Positions 1 to 7,926 of a DNA stretch of 64,000 nt are shown here, piece after piece. This stretch comes from JABHIE01 sp964584805 (lineage in GTDB: Bacteria > Planctomycetota > UBA1135), in the NCBI GenBank assembly GCA_964584805.1, contig CAZPAY010000006.1, forward strand, positions 1 to 64,000, given 5' to 3'. The number at the start of each line of letters is the position of its first letter. Position 1 is the stretch's first letter. Below the pieces are notes generated by a model. That model was given only the letters and a program-made list of their open reading frames with translations, did not search any database and had not been told where the DNA came from. The position numbers and the translations under genes were made by a program.

Positions 1-123
1 AAGAAAAAGGTAGCCAAGAAAAAGGTAGCCAAGAAGAAAGTTGCCAAGAAGAAGGTAGCCAAGAAGAAGGTAGCCAAGAAGAAGGTAGCCAAGAAAAAGG
101 TCGTCCGTCGCAAGAAAAAGTAA
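1..123 (+). CDS. C-terminal end of a lysine-rich KKKVA-repeat protein (partial)
   Basis: Reading frame 1 is open from the window edge to a TAA at 121-123. It encodes seven tandem pentapeptides of the type KKKVA, the last being KKKVV, and a terminal RRKKK. The DNA is a 15-base tandem repeat with AAG/AAA variation at synonymous positions. Such Lys/Ala/Val tails occur on bacterial histone-H1-like and HU-tail proteins that bind DNA through charge. The next gene encodes HU, which fits a nucleoid role, but the folded N-terminal part lies outside the window, so the family is uncertain. The tail could also belong to a ribosome- or RNA-associated protein. Confidence 0.7.
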   Translation, partial: KKKVAKKKVAKKKVAKKKVAKKKVAKKKVAKKKVVRRKKK

Positions 124-136
124 CTGACGATGCTGT

Positions 137-164
137 GGGCCTTGCCTCGGTGAGGCCCGCTTTT
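137..164 (+). terminator. Rho-independent terminator after the lysine-rich gene
   Basis: A GC-rich hairpin (GGGCCT 137-142 with AGGCCC 153-158, or the alternative GCCTC/GAGGC at 144-156) lies 13 bases after the stop codon and is followed by GCTTTT. Confidence 0.65.
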
Positions 165-201
165 CAAAACAACAAACACAACAAACACAACTCATCACAA
201 A

Positions 202-474
202 ATGAACAAGAACGAACTCATCGATTTTGTCTGCGAGAAAATGGGCACAACCAAATCCGCAGCAACTGAAACTGTCAATGCCGTCCTCGATGGCGTGCGC
301 ACAGGCATCCAAAAAGACGAAGCCGTCTCTCTTGCTGGTTTCGGTACCTGGAACAAGCGTCACCGCGCTGCCCGCATGGGCCGCAACCCACAAACGGGTG
401 AAGCGATTCAGATTAAGGCCAGCAACTCTGTTGGTTTCAAGCCTGCCAAGGCTTGGAAAGACGAGCTCAACTAG
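202..474 (+). CDS. HU family DNA-binding protein
   Basis: A 90-residue histone-like protein of standard HU length. It starts MNKNELIDFV and carries the family signature around residues 46-68, including GFGTW, RMGRNPQTGE and a basic arm. HU dimers bend and compact DNA in the nucleoid. The conserved proline/arginine DNA-intercalating arm is recognisable as GRNPQTGE. No Shine-Dalgarno sequence is seen; the leader is an A/C-rich run (AACAAACACAACAAACACAA). The gene is monocistronic between two strong terminators and sits immediately after a Lys-repeat protein that may share a nucleoid role. HU and IHF subunits are hard to separate by eye; HU is the safer call. Confidence 0.95.
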   Translation: MNKNELIDFVCEKMGTTKSAATETVNAVLDGVRTGIQKDEAVSLAGFGTWNKRHRAARMGRNPQTGEAIQIKASNSVGFKPAKAWKDELN

Positions 475-490
475 AGTCTGTTAAAAAGTT

Positions 491-525
491 AAGCCCAGTG
501 CCTCGCGGCACTGGGCTTTCTTCGT
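491..525. terminator. Bidirectional terminator between HU and metG
   Basis: A perfect 12-bp stem (491-502 with 507-518, loop TCGC) is followed on the plus strand by TCTTCGTTTT. On the minus strand it is followed by CTTTTTAA, so it can terminate both convergent genes. Confidence 0.85.
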
Positions 526-577
526 TTTGTGCGGACGGACAGGCGTGGCGCGATTGGAAAAAGTTCGGCGTGCGTGC

Positions 578-2332
578 TTATTCCTTGACAGCTGCTCGCT
601 CGTTGAGAGCTTCAATTTCTGCATTGACGGCATCATTGTCAATGCGCGGAAACATCACTCCGGCCTCACCAAAAACAACGCCCTCAGCAACAGTTGCGGG
701 GGGTGTGTCTGCGTTTTCAACGCCCCAAGCCGTGCCGTCACCTGTTGCGGCTGCACCGAGCATAGCGCGCAATTCAATCGCCGCCGTTGGGCAGAATGGG
801 CTGAAGCGTCGGCTGATTAGGTCAAGATATGCCACACACCTTTCAATCACTGAGCCACAGGCAAGGATGTCGTCATCCGACTCACTCTTGGCAAGTTTCC
901 ATGGCGCAAGAGCGTCGAAGAATTGATTGAGTGCATCGCAGCCGTCCATTAAAGACCTCGTGGCGGCCTTGAATTTGTGGTTTGCGAGGGATGGGCCGAT
1001 TTCGGCGAATGCGGTATCAGCGGCTTTGAGCATCTTGTGATCATTGAAGCGACCATCACTTGGAGGCATTTGGCCATCAAATCGTTTGCCGGCAAATTTC
1101 AAAACGCGGCTCGCAAAGTTGCCGAGCTTACCGCCGAGCAGTGAATTGTTCGTCGTCTGAAAGCCTTCCCAGGTGAATTCGGCGTCAGCGGTTTCTGGCG
1201 ATGAATACAGCACATGAAAACGCGCCGCATCAGGGGAGTATTTTGAAAAGAAATCATCATTTTCTAAATACCAACCTTCTGATGTCGAAAACTTAGCGCC
1301 CTGCAAGTTATAAAACTCATTTGCGGGAACCGCCCAAGGCAGGACAAAGTTTTTGCCACCCCAAGCATCTTGTTGACCCAAAAGCATCGAGGGGAAAACC
1401 ACCATATGGAATGCGATGTTGTCTTTGCCGATAAAGTGAACCAATCGCGAATCATCCGCTTGCCACCAATCGCGCCACGATTCGGGGTCGCCTTGTGCTT
1501 CGGCCCATTCCATGGTTGCGGAGACATAACCGATAGGTGCATCAAACCAAACATAGAGCACCTTGGTGCCTTCGTCGTCGATGCCTTCGGGTAGTTTTAC
1601 ACCCCAAGGCAAGTCGCGCGTGATGGGGCGTTCGCGCAAGTCTTTGAGCATGGCTTTGACATGGCCGTGAACATTCGGCTTCCAGCCTTTGATGGCGCGT
1701 GCATCATCTTTACCTGCATACCAATCGGCCAAACCCGCTTCTTGAAGTTTAGGTAAATCCAAGTACCAGTGCTTTGTCGCGCGAAGAACCGGTTTAGAGC
1801 CGTCAATCGTGCAGATGGGGTCAATCAGCTTGCGCGCATCGAGCCAGGCACCGCAGCCGGGGCATTCGTCACCGCGTGCTTTTTCGTGGCCGCATTCTGG
1901 GCAGCCGCCTTCGAGATAGCGATCTGGTAGGAACCGATCGAGCTTTTCGGAATACCACTGATCTTCGGTGCGGTCAAAAACAAATTCGCGCTCAAGCAAA
2001 TGGGAGAAAAATTTACGACTTGTGTCAGCATGTTGGGGGCAGCGTGCCGTCCCGCTCCAAATGTCGAAGGAGATTTGGAATTTGTCGAAAAGGCTTTTGA
2101 TTTCGTTGTGCCAGTGGTCGACATATTCACGGTAGCCTTTGCCCTCTTTTTCAGCCTTGAGCGTAATGGCGACGCCGTGTTCATCGGTGCCGCAAACATA
2201 CAAAACATCTTCGCCGGCCATGCGGAGGTAGCGCACATACACATCGGCTGGCAGGTAGGCACCGGCGATGTGGCCGAAATGGATGGGGCCGTTGGCATAC
2301 GGCAGGGCAGAAGTGACGAGGTACTTGGCCAT
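578..2332 (-). CDS. metG: Methionyl-tRNA synthetase
   Basis: Class I aminoacyl-tRNA synthetase charging tRNA-Met, 584 residues. The HIGH motif appears as HFGH at residues 18-21. A zinc knuckle is formed by Cys144, Cys147, Cys157 and Cys160. The KMSKS loop is a variant, KFSTS at residues 347-351, with Thr instead of the second Lys. The anticodon-binding helical domain follows, but the C-terminal EMAP-like tRNA-binding extension of longer MetRS proteins is absent, so this is the short form. The ATG start gives MAKYLVTSALPYANG, the expected N-terminus of the Rossmann fold. It is convergent with HU across a bidirectional terminator and divergent from the aromatic-degradation operon. Confidence 0.96.
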   Translation of the reverse strand: MAKYLVTSALPYANGPIHFGHIAGAYLPADVYVRYLRMAGEDVLYVCGTDEHGVAITLKAEKEGKGYREYVDHWHNEIKSLFDKFQISFDIWSGTARCPQHADTSRKFFSHLLEREFVFDRTEDQWYSEKLDRFLPDRYLEGGCPECGHEKARGDECPGCGAWLDARKLIDPICTIDGSKPVLRATKHWYLDLPKLQEAGLADWYAGKDDARAIKGWKPNVHGHVKAMLKDLRERPITRDLPWGVKLPEGIDDEGTKVLYVWFDAPIGYVSATMEWAEAQGDPESWRDWWQADDSRLVHFIGKDNIAFHMVVFPSMLLGQQDAWGGKNFVLPWAVPANEFYNLQGAKFSTSEGWYLENDDFFSKYSPDAARFHVLYSSPETADAEFTWEGFQTTNNSLLGGKLGNFASRVLKFAGKRFDGQMPPSDGRFNDHKMLKAADTAFAEIGPSLANHKFKAATRSLMDGCDALNQFFDALAPWKLAKSESDDDILACGSVIERCVAYLDLISRRFSPFCPTAAIELRAMLGAAATGDGTAWGVENADTPPATVAEGVVFGEAGVMFPRIDNDAVNAEIEALNERAAVKE

Positions 2333-2402
2333 GGGCGGAAAGGATAGCGTGGCCGCGTTTTCAGGCGATAGTTGGCGGCTTTGAAGGCGCGGGGGGCGTT
2401 AA

Positions 2403-2451
2403 GATACCCGTCAGTACGGAAGCGCGTGCGCCCTTTTGCGTGGCGGGTATC
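2403..2451. promoter_or_regulatory. 8-bp inverted repeat around the start of the aromatic operon
   Basis: GATACCCG (2403-2410) is repeated as its exact reverse complement CGGGTATC (2444-2451), ten bases before the preferred ATG at 2461. It could be an operator or a leader hairpin. No function is shown by the sequence alone. Confidence 0.3.
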
Positions 2452-2460
2452 CGCGAAATC

Positions 2461-3639
2461 ATGGCTGAATTCACTGCATTAGACTTCTACGACCTCTCGA
2501 GCATGCTCACAGAGGAAGACCTCATGGTCCGCGACATGGTGCGCTCTTACTGCACCGACAAGCTCATGCCGATTGTGGCTGAGCACTGGGAAGCGGGCTC
2601 TTTCCCTAATGAGGTCATCAAAGACATGGGCGAGTTGGGGCTTTTGGGCCCTTGCGTTGCTGAGCAGTATGGCGGCGCGGGCATGACCGGCACGCAGTAT
2701 GGTTTGATTTGCCAAGAGATTGAGCGGGTTGATTCGGGTTTGCGCTCGTTTAACTCGGTGCAAGGCTCCTTGGTGATGTATCCCATCGAGGCTTTCGGTT
2801 CCGAAGAGCAAAAAATGGAATGGCTACCTAAGTTGGCGGCTGGCGATGCGGTTGGCTGCTTTGGCTTGACCGAGCCTGATTTTGGTTCTGACCCAGGTGG
2901 CATGCGCTCCACTTGCCGTCGCGATGGCGACGACTGGATTCTAAATGGCCAAAAGATGTGGATTACGAATTCAACGATGTCAGACATCGGCATTTTCTGG
3001 GCCATGGACGAAGACGGCATCTGCCAAGGCTTCATCGTTGACATGAAACTAAATGGTGTGAGCGCTCCAGAGCAAAAGCACAAGTGGTCTTTGCGCTGCT
3101 CGGTCACGGGCGAGATGATTTGCGAAGATGTCCGCGTGCCCGAATCGGCTCGCATGCCGAACACGCAGCACATGAAGTCGCCTCTGAGTTGCTTGACGCA
3201 AGCGCGCTACGGTATCGCTTGGGGCGCAGTCGGTGCAATGCAGGCTTGTTTTGACGAAGCTCTGCAATACACCAAAGAGCGCAAGATTTACGGTAAGCCA
3301 CTCGCTGGTTTTCAGCTGACCGCTGATAAGTTGGCCGAGATGGCGACCGAGATTACCAAGGCTCAGTTTTTGGTTTGGCGTTTGGGTGTCATGAAAGACG
3401 ACGGCTCGATGTTGCCCAAACATGTTTCGATGGCCAAACGCAATAACGTTGCTAAAGCCCTCGAAATGGCACATACCGCCCGCACGATGTTGGGCGCAAA
3501 TGGCATCACGCTTGAGTTCCACTCGGGCCGCCATATGTGCAACCTCGAAACCGTGTTGACCTACGAAGGCACGCACGAGATTCATACTTTGATTTTGGGG
3601 CACCAGCTTTCGGGCGTGGCTCCTTACGGTGACCGCTAA
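2461..3639 (+). CDS. Glutaryl-CoA dehydrogenase-like acyl-CoA dehydrogenase
   Basis: Soluble flavoprotein of 392 residues in the acyl-CoA dehydrogenase superfamily, closest by motif to glutaryl-CoA dehydrogenase, which oxidises and decarboxylates glutaryl-CoA to crotonyl-CoA. Visible family marks are ERVDSGLRS with the substrate-binding arginine region, LTEPDFGSDPGG, the FAD segment WITNS, ARYGIAWGA, and the catalytic glutamate in TYEGTHEIH near the C-terminus. It leads an operon with had, oah, dch and an SDR. In anaerobic benzoyl-CoA degradation glutaryl-CoA forms after ring opening, so the context supports this substrate. The ATG at 2461 is preferred; an in-frame GTG lies at 2440, inside an inverted repeat. 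A cyclohexanoyl-CoA-type dehydrogenase is a less likely alternative. Confidence 0.82.
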   Translation: MAEFTALDFYDLSSMLTEEDLMVRDMVRSYCTDKLMPIVAEHWEAGSFPNEVIKDMGELGLLGPCVAEQYGGAGMTGTQYGLICQEIERVDSGLRSFNSVQGSLVMYPIEAFGSEEQKMEWLPKLAAGDAVGCFGLTEPDFGSDPGGMRSTCRRDGDDWILNGQKMWITNSTMSDIGIFWAMDEDGICQGFIVDMKLNGVSAPEQKHKWSLRCSVTGEMICEDVRVPESARMPNTQHMKSPLSCLTQARYGIAWGAVGAMQACFDEALQYTKERKIYGKPLAGFQLTADKLAEMATEITKAQFLVWRLGVMKDDGSMLPKHVSMAKRNNVAKALEMAHTARTMLGANGITLEFHSGRHMCNLETVLTYEGTHEIHTLILGHQLSGVAPYGDR

Positions 3640-3654
3640 AAATAGGCCAAATTG

Positions 3655-4713
3655 ATGAGTGATTTCTTCCGTTGGTTGATGGTGACGCCAGGGCAGCCTC
3701 TCGTGAAAGAGGTCGGTCCGATGCCCGCGCCAGGTGACGGCGAGGTCGTCGTCAAAATTGCCGGTTGTGGCGTTTGCCACACCGATATCGGTTTTCACAC
3801 GGAGGGTGGCGTGCGCACGAATCACGAGTTGCCGCTTGCTTTGGGCCATGAAATTTCCGGCACAGTGATGACTTGCGGCTCCGGTTGCGAGGAATGGGCG
3901 GGTAAAGATGTGGTCGTGCCTGCGGTCTTGCCATGTGGCGATTGCGATTTGTGCACAGCTGGTTGCGAGACGGCTTGCCGCAATCAAAAGATGCCCGGCA
4001 ACGACTTCCACGGTGGTTTCGCCTCCCATATCGTTTTGCCCGCGCGTTGGTTGGTTGACGCAAGTGGTTTGCCAGAGGGTTTGGCTTTGGAAGATGTCTC
4101 GGTTTTAGCCGACGCAATTTCAACGCCCTATCAAGCCTGCGAGCGTGCAGATATCGGCGAGGGTGATCATGTTGTCATCATCGGCACCGGTGGCGTAGGC
4201 TCTTTTGGCATCCAAATCGCACGCGCGATGGGGGCCAAAGTCATTGGTGTCGATATCGACGACGCCAAGTTGGCGCGCGCTCAAGAATACGGTGCCATCG
4301 CAGGTGTCAACACCCGCGGTTTAGATGCCAAATCTGCCCGCAAGGCCGTCCAAACGGCTTGTAAAGAAAACGGCTTCCCTCGCGTTTGTCTCAAGGTTCT
4401 CGAAATGAGTGGTACGCCACAGGGCCAAGAGTTGGCCTGGAATTTGATGAGTTTTTCGGGCGTCATCGGTATCGTCGGCTTTACGCTGAAAAAAGTCGAG
4501 GTGCGTTTGAGCAACCTCATGGCTTTTGACGCCCGCGCTTTTGGCAACTGGGGATGTCGTCCGCAGTTGTATACCCCGGCTTTAGATCTCGTCCGCGAGG
4601 GCAAGGTTGAGGTCAACCCTTTCGTAAAGCGCTTCCCGATGAGTGAAATCAACGAAGTGCTCGAGGCCGTCCGTCACCATAAAATTGGCGAGCGTCCTGT
4701 TTTGATTCCGTAG
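3655..4713 (+). CDS. had: 6-hydroxycyclohex-1-ene-1-carbonyl-CoA dehydrogenase
   Basis: Zinc-dependent medium-chain dehydrogenase of 352 residues. It oxidises the 6-hydroxy ring intermediate of the benzoyl-CoA pathway to the 6-oxo compound with NAD+. The catalytic zinc region is CGVCHTD at about residues 38-44 and GHE at 64-66. The structural zinc loop has cysteines at about 94, 97, 100 and 108. The nucleotide fold carries GTGGVGSFG near residue 178. General alcohol dehydrogenases share these motifs; assignment as Had rests on the immediate downstream Oah/BamA and Dch genes and the overall Had-like length. The start is ATG 3655, preceded by an in-frame TTG at 3652. It follows the dehydrogenase gene by 15 bases, so co-transcription is likely. 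Confidence 0.82.
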   Translation: MSDFFRWLMVTPGQPLVKEVGPMPAPGDGEVVVKIAGCGVCHTDIGFHTEGGVRTNHELPLALGHEISGTVMTCGSGCEEWAGKDVVVPAVLPCGDCDLCTAGCETACRNQKMPGNDFHGGFASHIVLPARWLVDASGLPEGLALEDVSVLADAISTPYQACERADIGEGDHVVIIGTGGVGSFGIQIARAMGAKVIGVDIDDAKLARAQEYGAIAGVNTRGLDAKSARKAVQTACKENGFPRVCLKVLEMSGTPQGQELAWNLMSFSGVIGIVGFTLKKVEVRLSNLMAFDARAFGNWGCRPQLYTPALDLVREGKVEVNPFVKRFPMSEINEVLEAVRHHKIGERPVLIP

Positions 4714-4748
4714 TCGCGCGGTCGACTGAAGCCGCACCCCTCCCTGAC

Positions 4749-5879
4749 ATGACTGATTCCTCCGAAAACGGCGCTGTGTTCGCCGACCACGAACTGGCCC
4801 CTGGCTATAAGTTCACTGAAATTCGCTACGAAAAACGGGCGCTGCTTGATGCGTCTGGTGCCGAGGTGCCTGGGCTGTTCAACGCCTGGATTTGGCTCGA
4901 CAACGCCAAGCAATACAACTCTTACAACACCCGCGCGATGGCCGAGTTGGTGTTGGCTTTTCGTAAGGCTTCCAATGAGCCTGATGTCGCTTGCGTTGTA
5001 TTTACGGCTGTCGGCGACAAGGCGTTTTGCACCGGTGGCAACACCGCGGAATATTCCGAGCATTACTCGGGTCGGCCTGACGAATATCGCCGCTACATGC
5101 GTTTGTTTAACGATGGCGTCTCGGCCATGCTTGAGTGCGATAAGCCCGTGATTAATCGGGTTAATGGCATGCGCATCGGTGGCGGCCAAGAAATCGGGAT
5201 GGCCTGCGATTTCACGATTGCGGCCGATACGGCGCGCTTTGGCCAAGCGGGGCCTAAGCATGGTTCAGCCCCAGTCGGTGGCTCAACTGACTTTTTGCCG
5301 GTTTATGTTGGCTTTGCAAAAGCGGTTGAAAGCTGCACGATTTGCGAGCAATGGAGCGCGCACTATGCGTTGCACATTGGCTTGATTAATGGCATCGCCC
5401 CTGTCTTAAAAGTGAGCGGCCAATTTATCGCCAACCCGATGGCCGTGACGAATTTTGAGACCGATGCTTATGGTCGCTCGCTTTACGGTGCGGCTAAGTC
5501 AGGTGATGCACTGAAAGAGGCCAAAGGTGTGATGAAAACTGCCGAGGTTGATTTCAGCATGCTCGACGCCGAAGTCGAATTGATGTGCTTTAAGTTGGCG
5601 CAGACGATGCCCGATTGCACAACTTTCACTCTTGAGCAGTTGCGTAAACACAAGCTTCAATACTGGGATGCCAACCGCGAAACAAATCGTGCATGGCTTG
5701 GCCTCAACATGTTCACGGAAGGCCGCATGGGTTTCCGTACTTTCCATCGCGCTCCACGCGAAGAGCGCGAAACAGACTTCCTCGAAATGCGTCGCGCGTT
5801 GGCCGAGGGGGTTCGTTATGGCGATAAATTGAGTGAGCGTTGCGCTCCTCACGCCGTTAACCGTACCGAGGAAAATTAA
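4749..5879 (+). CDS. oah: 6-oxocyclohex-1-ene-1-carbonyl-CoA hydrolase (BamA/Oah)
   Basis: Ring-opening hydrolase of the crotonase superfamily, 376 residues, matching the usual BamA/Oah length. It adds two waters to 6-oxocyclohex-1-ene-1-carbonyl-CoA and cleaves the ring to 3-hydroxypimeloyl-CoA. Visible marks are the oxyanion-hole segments AFCTGGNT near residue 97 and GMRIGGGQEIG near residue 140, plus GPKHGSAPVGGSTDF near residue 173, which is distinctive for this subgroup. BamA is the standard marker gene for anaerobic aromatic degradation. The leader CCGCACCCCTCCCTGAC has no Shine-Dalgarno sequence and is pyrimidine-rich. The stop codon directly abuts the dch start, indicating one operon. 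Confidence 0.9.
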   Translation: MTDSSENGAVFADHELAPGYKFTEIRYEKRALLDASGAEVPGLFNAWIWLDNAKQYNSYNTRAMAELVLAFRKASNEPDVACVVFTAVGDKAFCTGGNTAEYSEHYSGRPDEYRRYMRLFNDGVSAMLECDKPVINRVNGMRIGGGQEIGMACDFTIAADTARFGQAGPKHGSAPVGGSTDFLPVYVGFAKAVESCTICEQWSAHYALHIGLINGIAPVLKVSGQFIANPMAVTNFETDAYGRSLYGAAKSGDALKEAKGVMKTAEVDFSMLDAEVELMCFKLAQTMPDCTTFTLEQLRKHKLQYWDANRETNRAWLGLNMFTEGRMGFRTFHRAPREERETDFLEMRRALAEGVRYGDKLSERCAPHAVNRTEEN

Positions 5880-6665
5880 ATGACTGATACCGCCACCAAT
5901 TTAGAAAAACGCACGCTGGCAGATGGGCAAATTGTTGTGTTTGAGATGGGCCCTGCGCCTGCAAACATCGTGGATCGTGCTTTGATGTCTTCTTTGGGCG
6001 AAGCGTTGGCCGCGGTCGCCGGCGACATGAGCGTCAAGCTAGTCGTCCTTACGGGTTCGGGCGATCACTTTTGCTACGGCGCCTCAGTCGAAGAGCATAC
6101 GCCAGATCAAGTCGGCGGCATGCTGCCTGAGTTCCACGCGTTTTTGCGCAAAATTAATGATTTGGATTTGCCTCCTGTCTTGGCCGCGGTCAATGGCCGT
6201 TGCTTCGGCGGTGGCTTTGAAGTCGCGCTTGCTTGCGATTTGATTGCCGTTTCGGAAGGCAGTTTGCTGGGATGCCCTGAGATTAAGTTGGGCGTGTTCC
6301 CACCTGCGGGTTCGGCCTTGTTGCCTCTGCGCGTGCCTGCGGGTCGCGCGGCCGCCATGTTGATGAGTGGCGCCATGGTTTCCTCGCAAGAGGCGGCTGG
6401 TTTGGGCATTGCTGATTTGGAAATCCCAGAGGGTGGTTTGCTGAAAGGCGTTGAGTCTTGGGCAGAGCATGCGATTCTTGAGCAATCGGCTTCGTCGTTG
6501 CGCCAGGCACGCCGTGCCTCGCGCTGGCCTTGGACCGACGCGTTGACGCGCATTTTGCCTAAGCTCGAAGAGCAATATCTCACCGACTTGATGGCAACCG
6601 ATGACGCCAAAGAAGGCATTCAGGCGTTTTTGGATAAGCGTCCGCCTAACTGGTCAAATTCATGA
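5880..6665 (+). CDS. dch: Cyclohexa-1,5-diene-1-carbonyl-CoA hydratase
   Basis: Crotonase-fold hydratase of 261 residues. It adds water to cyclohexa-1,5-diene-1-carbonyl-CoA, the product of benzoyl-CoA reductase, giving the Had substrate. Family marks are FCYGASVEEH near residue 63, GRCFGGGFEVALACD near residue 106 and CPEIKLGVFPP near residue 131. The GASVEEH segment is typical of Dch rather than ordinary enoyl-CoA hydratases. It begins on the base after the oah stop and its end overlaps the next gene by four bases (ATGA), so translation is probably coupled. No benzoyl-CoA reductase genes are in the window. An enoyl-CoA hydratase of other specificity is possible, but the had-oah-dch context argues against it. 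Confidence 0.85.
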   Translation: MTDTATNLEKRTLADGQIVVFEMGPAPANIVDRALMSSLGEALAAVAGDMSVKLVVLTGSGDHFCYGASVEEHTPDQVGGMLPEFHAFLRKINDLDLPPVLAAVNGRCFGGGFEVALACDLIAVSEGSLLGCPEIKLGVFPPAGSALLPLRVPAGRAAAMLMSGAMVSSQEAAGLGIADLEIPEGGLLKGVESWAEHAILEQSASSLRQARRASRWPWTDALTRILPKLEEQYLTDLMATDDAKEGIQAFLDKRPPNWSNS

Positions 6666-7393
6666 GTCAAGCTCTCGTCACAGGTGGGGCCGGCGGCATT
6701 GGTGCCGCGATTGTGCGCGCCTTGTTTGTGGCGGGGCATGATGTTGCGTTTACCCATGTGGGCCAGGCGGCTGAGGCCGAGGCTTTGGTGGGTGAGTTAA
6801 CTGAGCCGAGTGGCGAGGCCAATCAGCCTGCCGCGGTAGCATTTGAAAGCGACACGGCTGACGAGCAGGCGGTCGCCGATTTGCATGAGCAAATCCAACC
6901 CGATATCCTTGTGCACTGCGCGGGCATGACTCGCGATCGCGCCATCTGGAAAAACGAAGTCGCCGATTTTGACGCCGTGATGGGCGTCAACCTCAAAGGC
7001 GCATGGCTGCAAGCGCGCGCTGCGGCTCCGCATATGCGCGCAAAGGGGTGGGGGCGAATCATTTTGATTGGCTCCATCAACGGCTCGCGCGGTAAATTTG
7101 GGCAATCGACTTACGCCACGACGAAAGCCGGCCTACATGGTTTATCCAAAACCCTTGCCCGTGAGTTGGGCAACAAGGGCGTCACCGTCAATATCGTCGA
7201 GCCAGGTTGGATTGAAACCCCGATGACGCTTGCCGTCCCTGCTGAGTTTCAAGATGCTGCGCGCGACGAAACGGTTACCGGCCGTCTCGGCAAGCCCGAA
7301 GACATTGCATCGGCCGTTGCTTTTTTCGCAAGCGAAGCCGCCGCTCACATTACGGGCAACACTTTACGCGTTGACGGCGGGCAATCGCTGTAA
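6662..7393 (+). CDS. SDR family oxidoreductase (FabG-like)
   Basis: Short-chain dehydrogenase of 243 residues, cytosolic, NAD(P)-dependent. The cofactor motif TGGAGGIG is at residues 7-14, HCAG replaces the usual NNAG near residue 83, the catalytic serine lies in IGSINGS, and the active-site YxxxK is YATTK. The last helix ends in GNTLRVDGG, typical of FabG-type 3-oxoacyl reductases. As the last gene of the aromatic operon and overlapping dch by four bases, it may oxidise 3-hydroxypimeloyl-CoA or a later 3-hydroxyacyl-CoA during beta-oxidation; this is inference. A housekeeping fatty-acid role cannot be excluded. A terminator follows. Confidence 0.75.
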   Translation: MSQALVTGGAGGIGAAIVRALFVAGHDVAFTHVGQAAEAEALVGELTEPSGEANQPAAVAFESDTADEQAVADLHEQIQPDILVHCAGMTRDRAIWKNEVADFDAVMGVNLKGAWLQARAAAPHMRAKGWGRIILIGSINGSRGKFGQSTYATTKAGLHGLSKTLARELGNKGVTVNIVEPGWIETPMTLAVPAEFQDAARDETVTGRLGKPEDIASAVAFFASEAAAHITGNTLRVDGGQSL

Positions 7394-7400
7394 ATAAAAA

Positions 7401-7448
7401 AGCGGGCTAATCCGGAGATTGACTCCAAATTAACCCGCGCTTCTTTTC
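7401..7448. terminator. Bidirectional terminator between the SDR and DUF1844 genes
   Basis: AGCGGGCTAAT (7401-7411) pairs with ATTAACCCGC (7429-7438) with one mismatch. An inner GGAG/CTCC stem sits between the arms. T-rich sequence follows on both strands (TTCTTTT on plus, TTTTTTATTT on minus). Confidence 0.7.
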
Positions 7449-7471
7449 CGTTAAAGAAAAGAAAAGTCTAA

Positions 7472-7924
7472 CTACTGGCAGCTGCCGCAGCAGCCGCTTT
7501 CGCCTTCTGCCTCGGTTGCTGGAGCGGCCTCGGCCTGCTCTGCGCTGTGGTCGTGAGCGCCGCAGCACTCATGATCGTCGCCGTGGCTGTGACCTTCGTC
7601 GCCGCCGTGGTCGTGGCTACCACAGCATCCGCCGCCGGCTTCACCTTTTGGCGCATTCAGGATTTGGAACTGCAAATCGCTGATGAACTTGTCAAGTGTC
7701 ATGCGCTCGCCTTCGTCGAGGTTGCCCTCGGTCTTTTCGCGCATCAACATCAGGTCATCGCATACCATGCGTGCCATGTCAAAGTTAGGCTCGCCTTTGG
7801 GTGCGCCAGGAATGTCAATCAAGCCCAAAGCGTAAAAGCCCTGCATGGCTAGTTTTTGGGCGAACATGCGGAAGTCACCGCCTTGGGCGGTTTCTGGGTT
7901 AGTTGTGTTTTCGGTTTCGGTCAT
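7472..7924 (-). CDS. DUF1844 protein with a His/Cys-rich C-terminal tail
   Basis: A 150-residue protein whose first 95 residues match the DUF1844 pattern: short hydrophobic helices with FAQKLAMQGFYALG and a second half ending LQFQILN. Function is unknown. The unusual part is the tail from residue 100, with paired cysteines at 100/101, 120/121 and 145/146, Cys149, and histidines at 104, 106, 112, 114, 118, 124 and 126 in HDH, HSH and HDH clusters. This suggests transition-metal binding (inference). It starts two bases after the pyrG stop, so it is the last gene of a lipoprotein-kdsB-pyrG operon. DUF1844 proteins are common in Planctomycetota and deltaproteobacterial lineages. Confidence 0.75.
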   Translation of the reverse strand: MTETENTTNPETAQGGDFRMFAQKLAMQGFYALGLIDIPGAPKGEPNFDMARMVCDDLMLMREKTEGNLDEGERMTLDKFISDLQFQILNAPKGEAGGGCCGSHDHGGDEGHSHGDDHECCGAHDHSAEQAEAAPATEAEGESGCCGSCQ

Positions 7925-7926
7925 CG

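Noticed and set aside
1..123. Repetitive start of the window as a possible CRISPR array
   Set aside because: The repeats are 15 bases, in frame, without spacers, and encode KKKVA units.
453..926. Open frame on the plus strand over the end of metG
   Set aside because: It is antisense to a clear MetRS gene and starts inside HU; no family motif and no separate leader.
3049..4029. 326-codon open frame on the minus strand
   Set aside because: It lies antisense to the dehydrogenase and had genes, whose motifs are intact. The frame stays open because of the codon bias of the real genes.
7547..7852. 101-codon open frame opposite DUF1844
   Set aside because: It mirrors the His/Cys-rich tail region, shows no own motif, and the minus frame has the family pattern and operon spacing.
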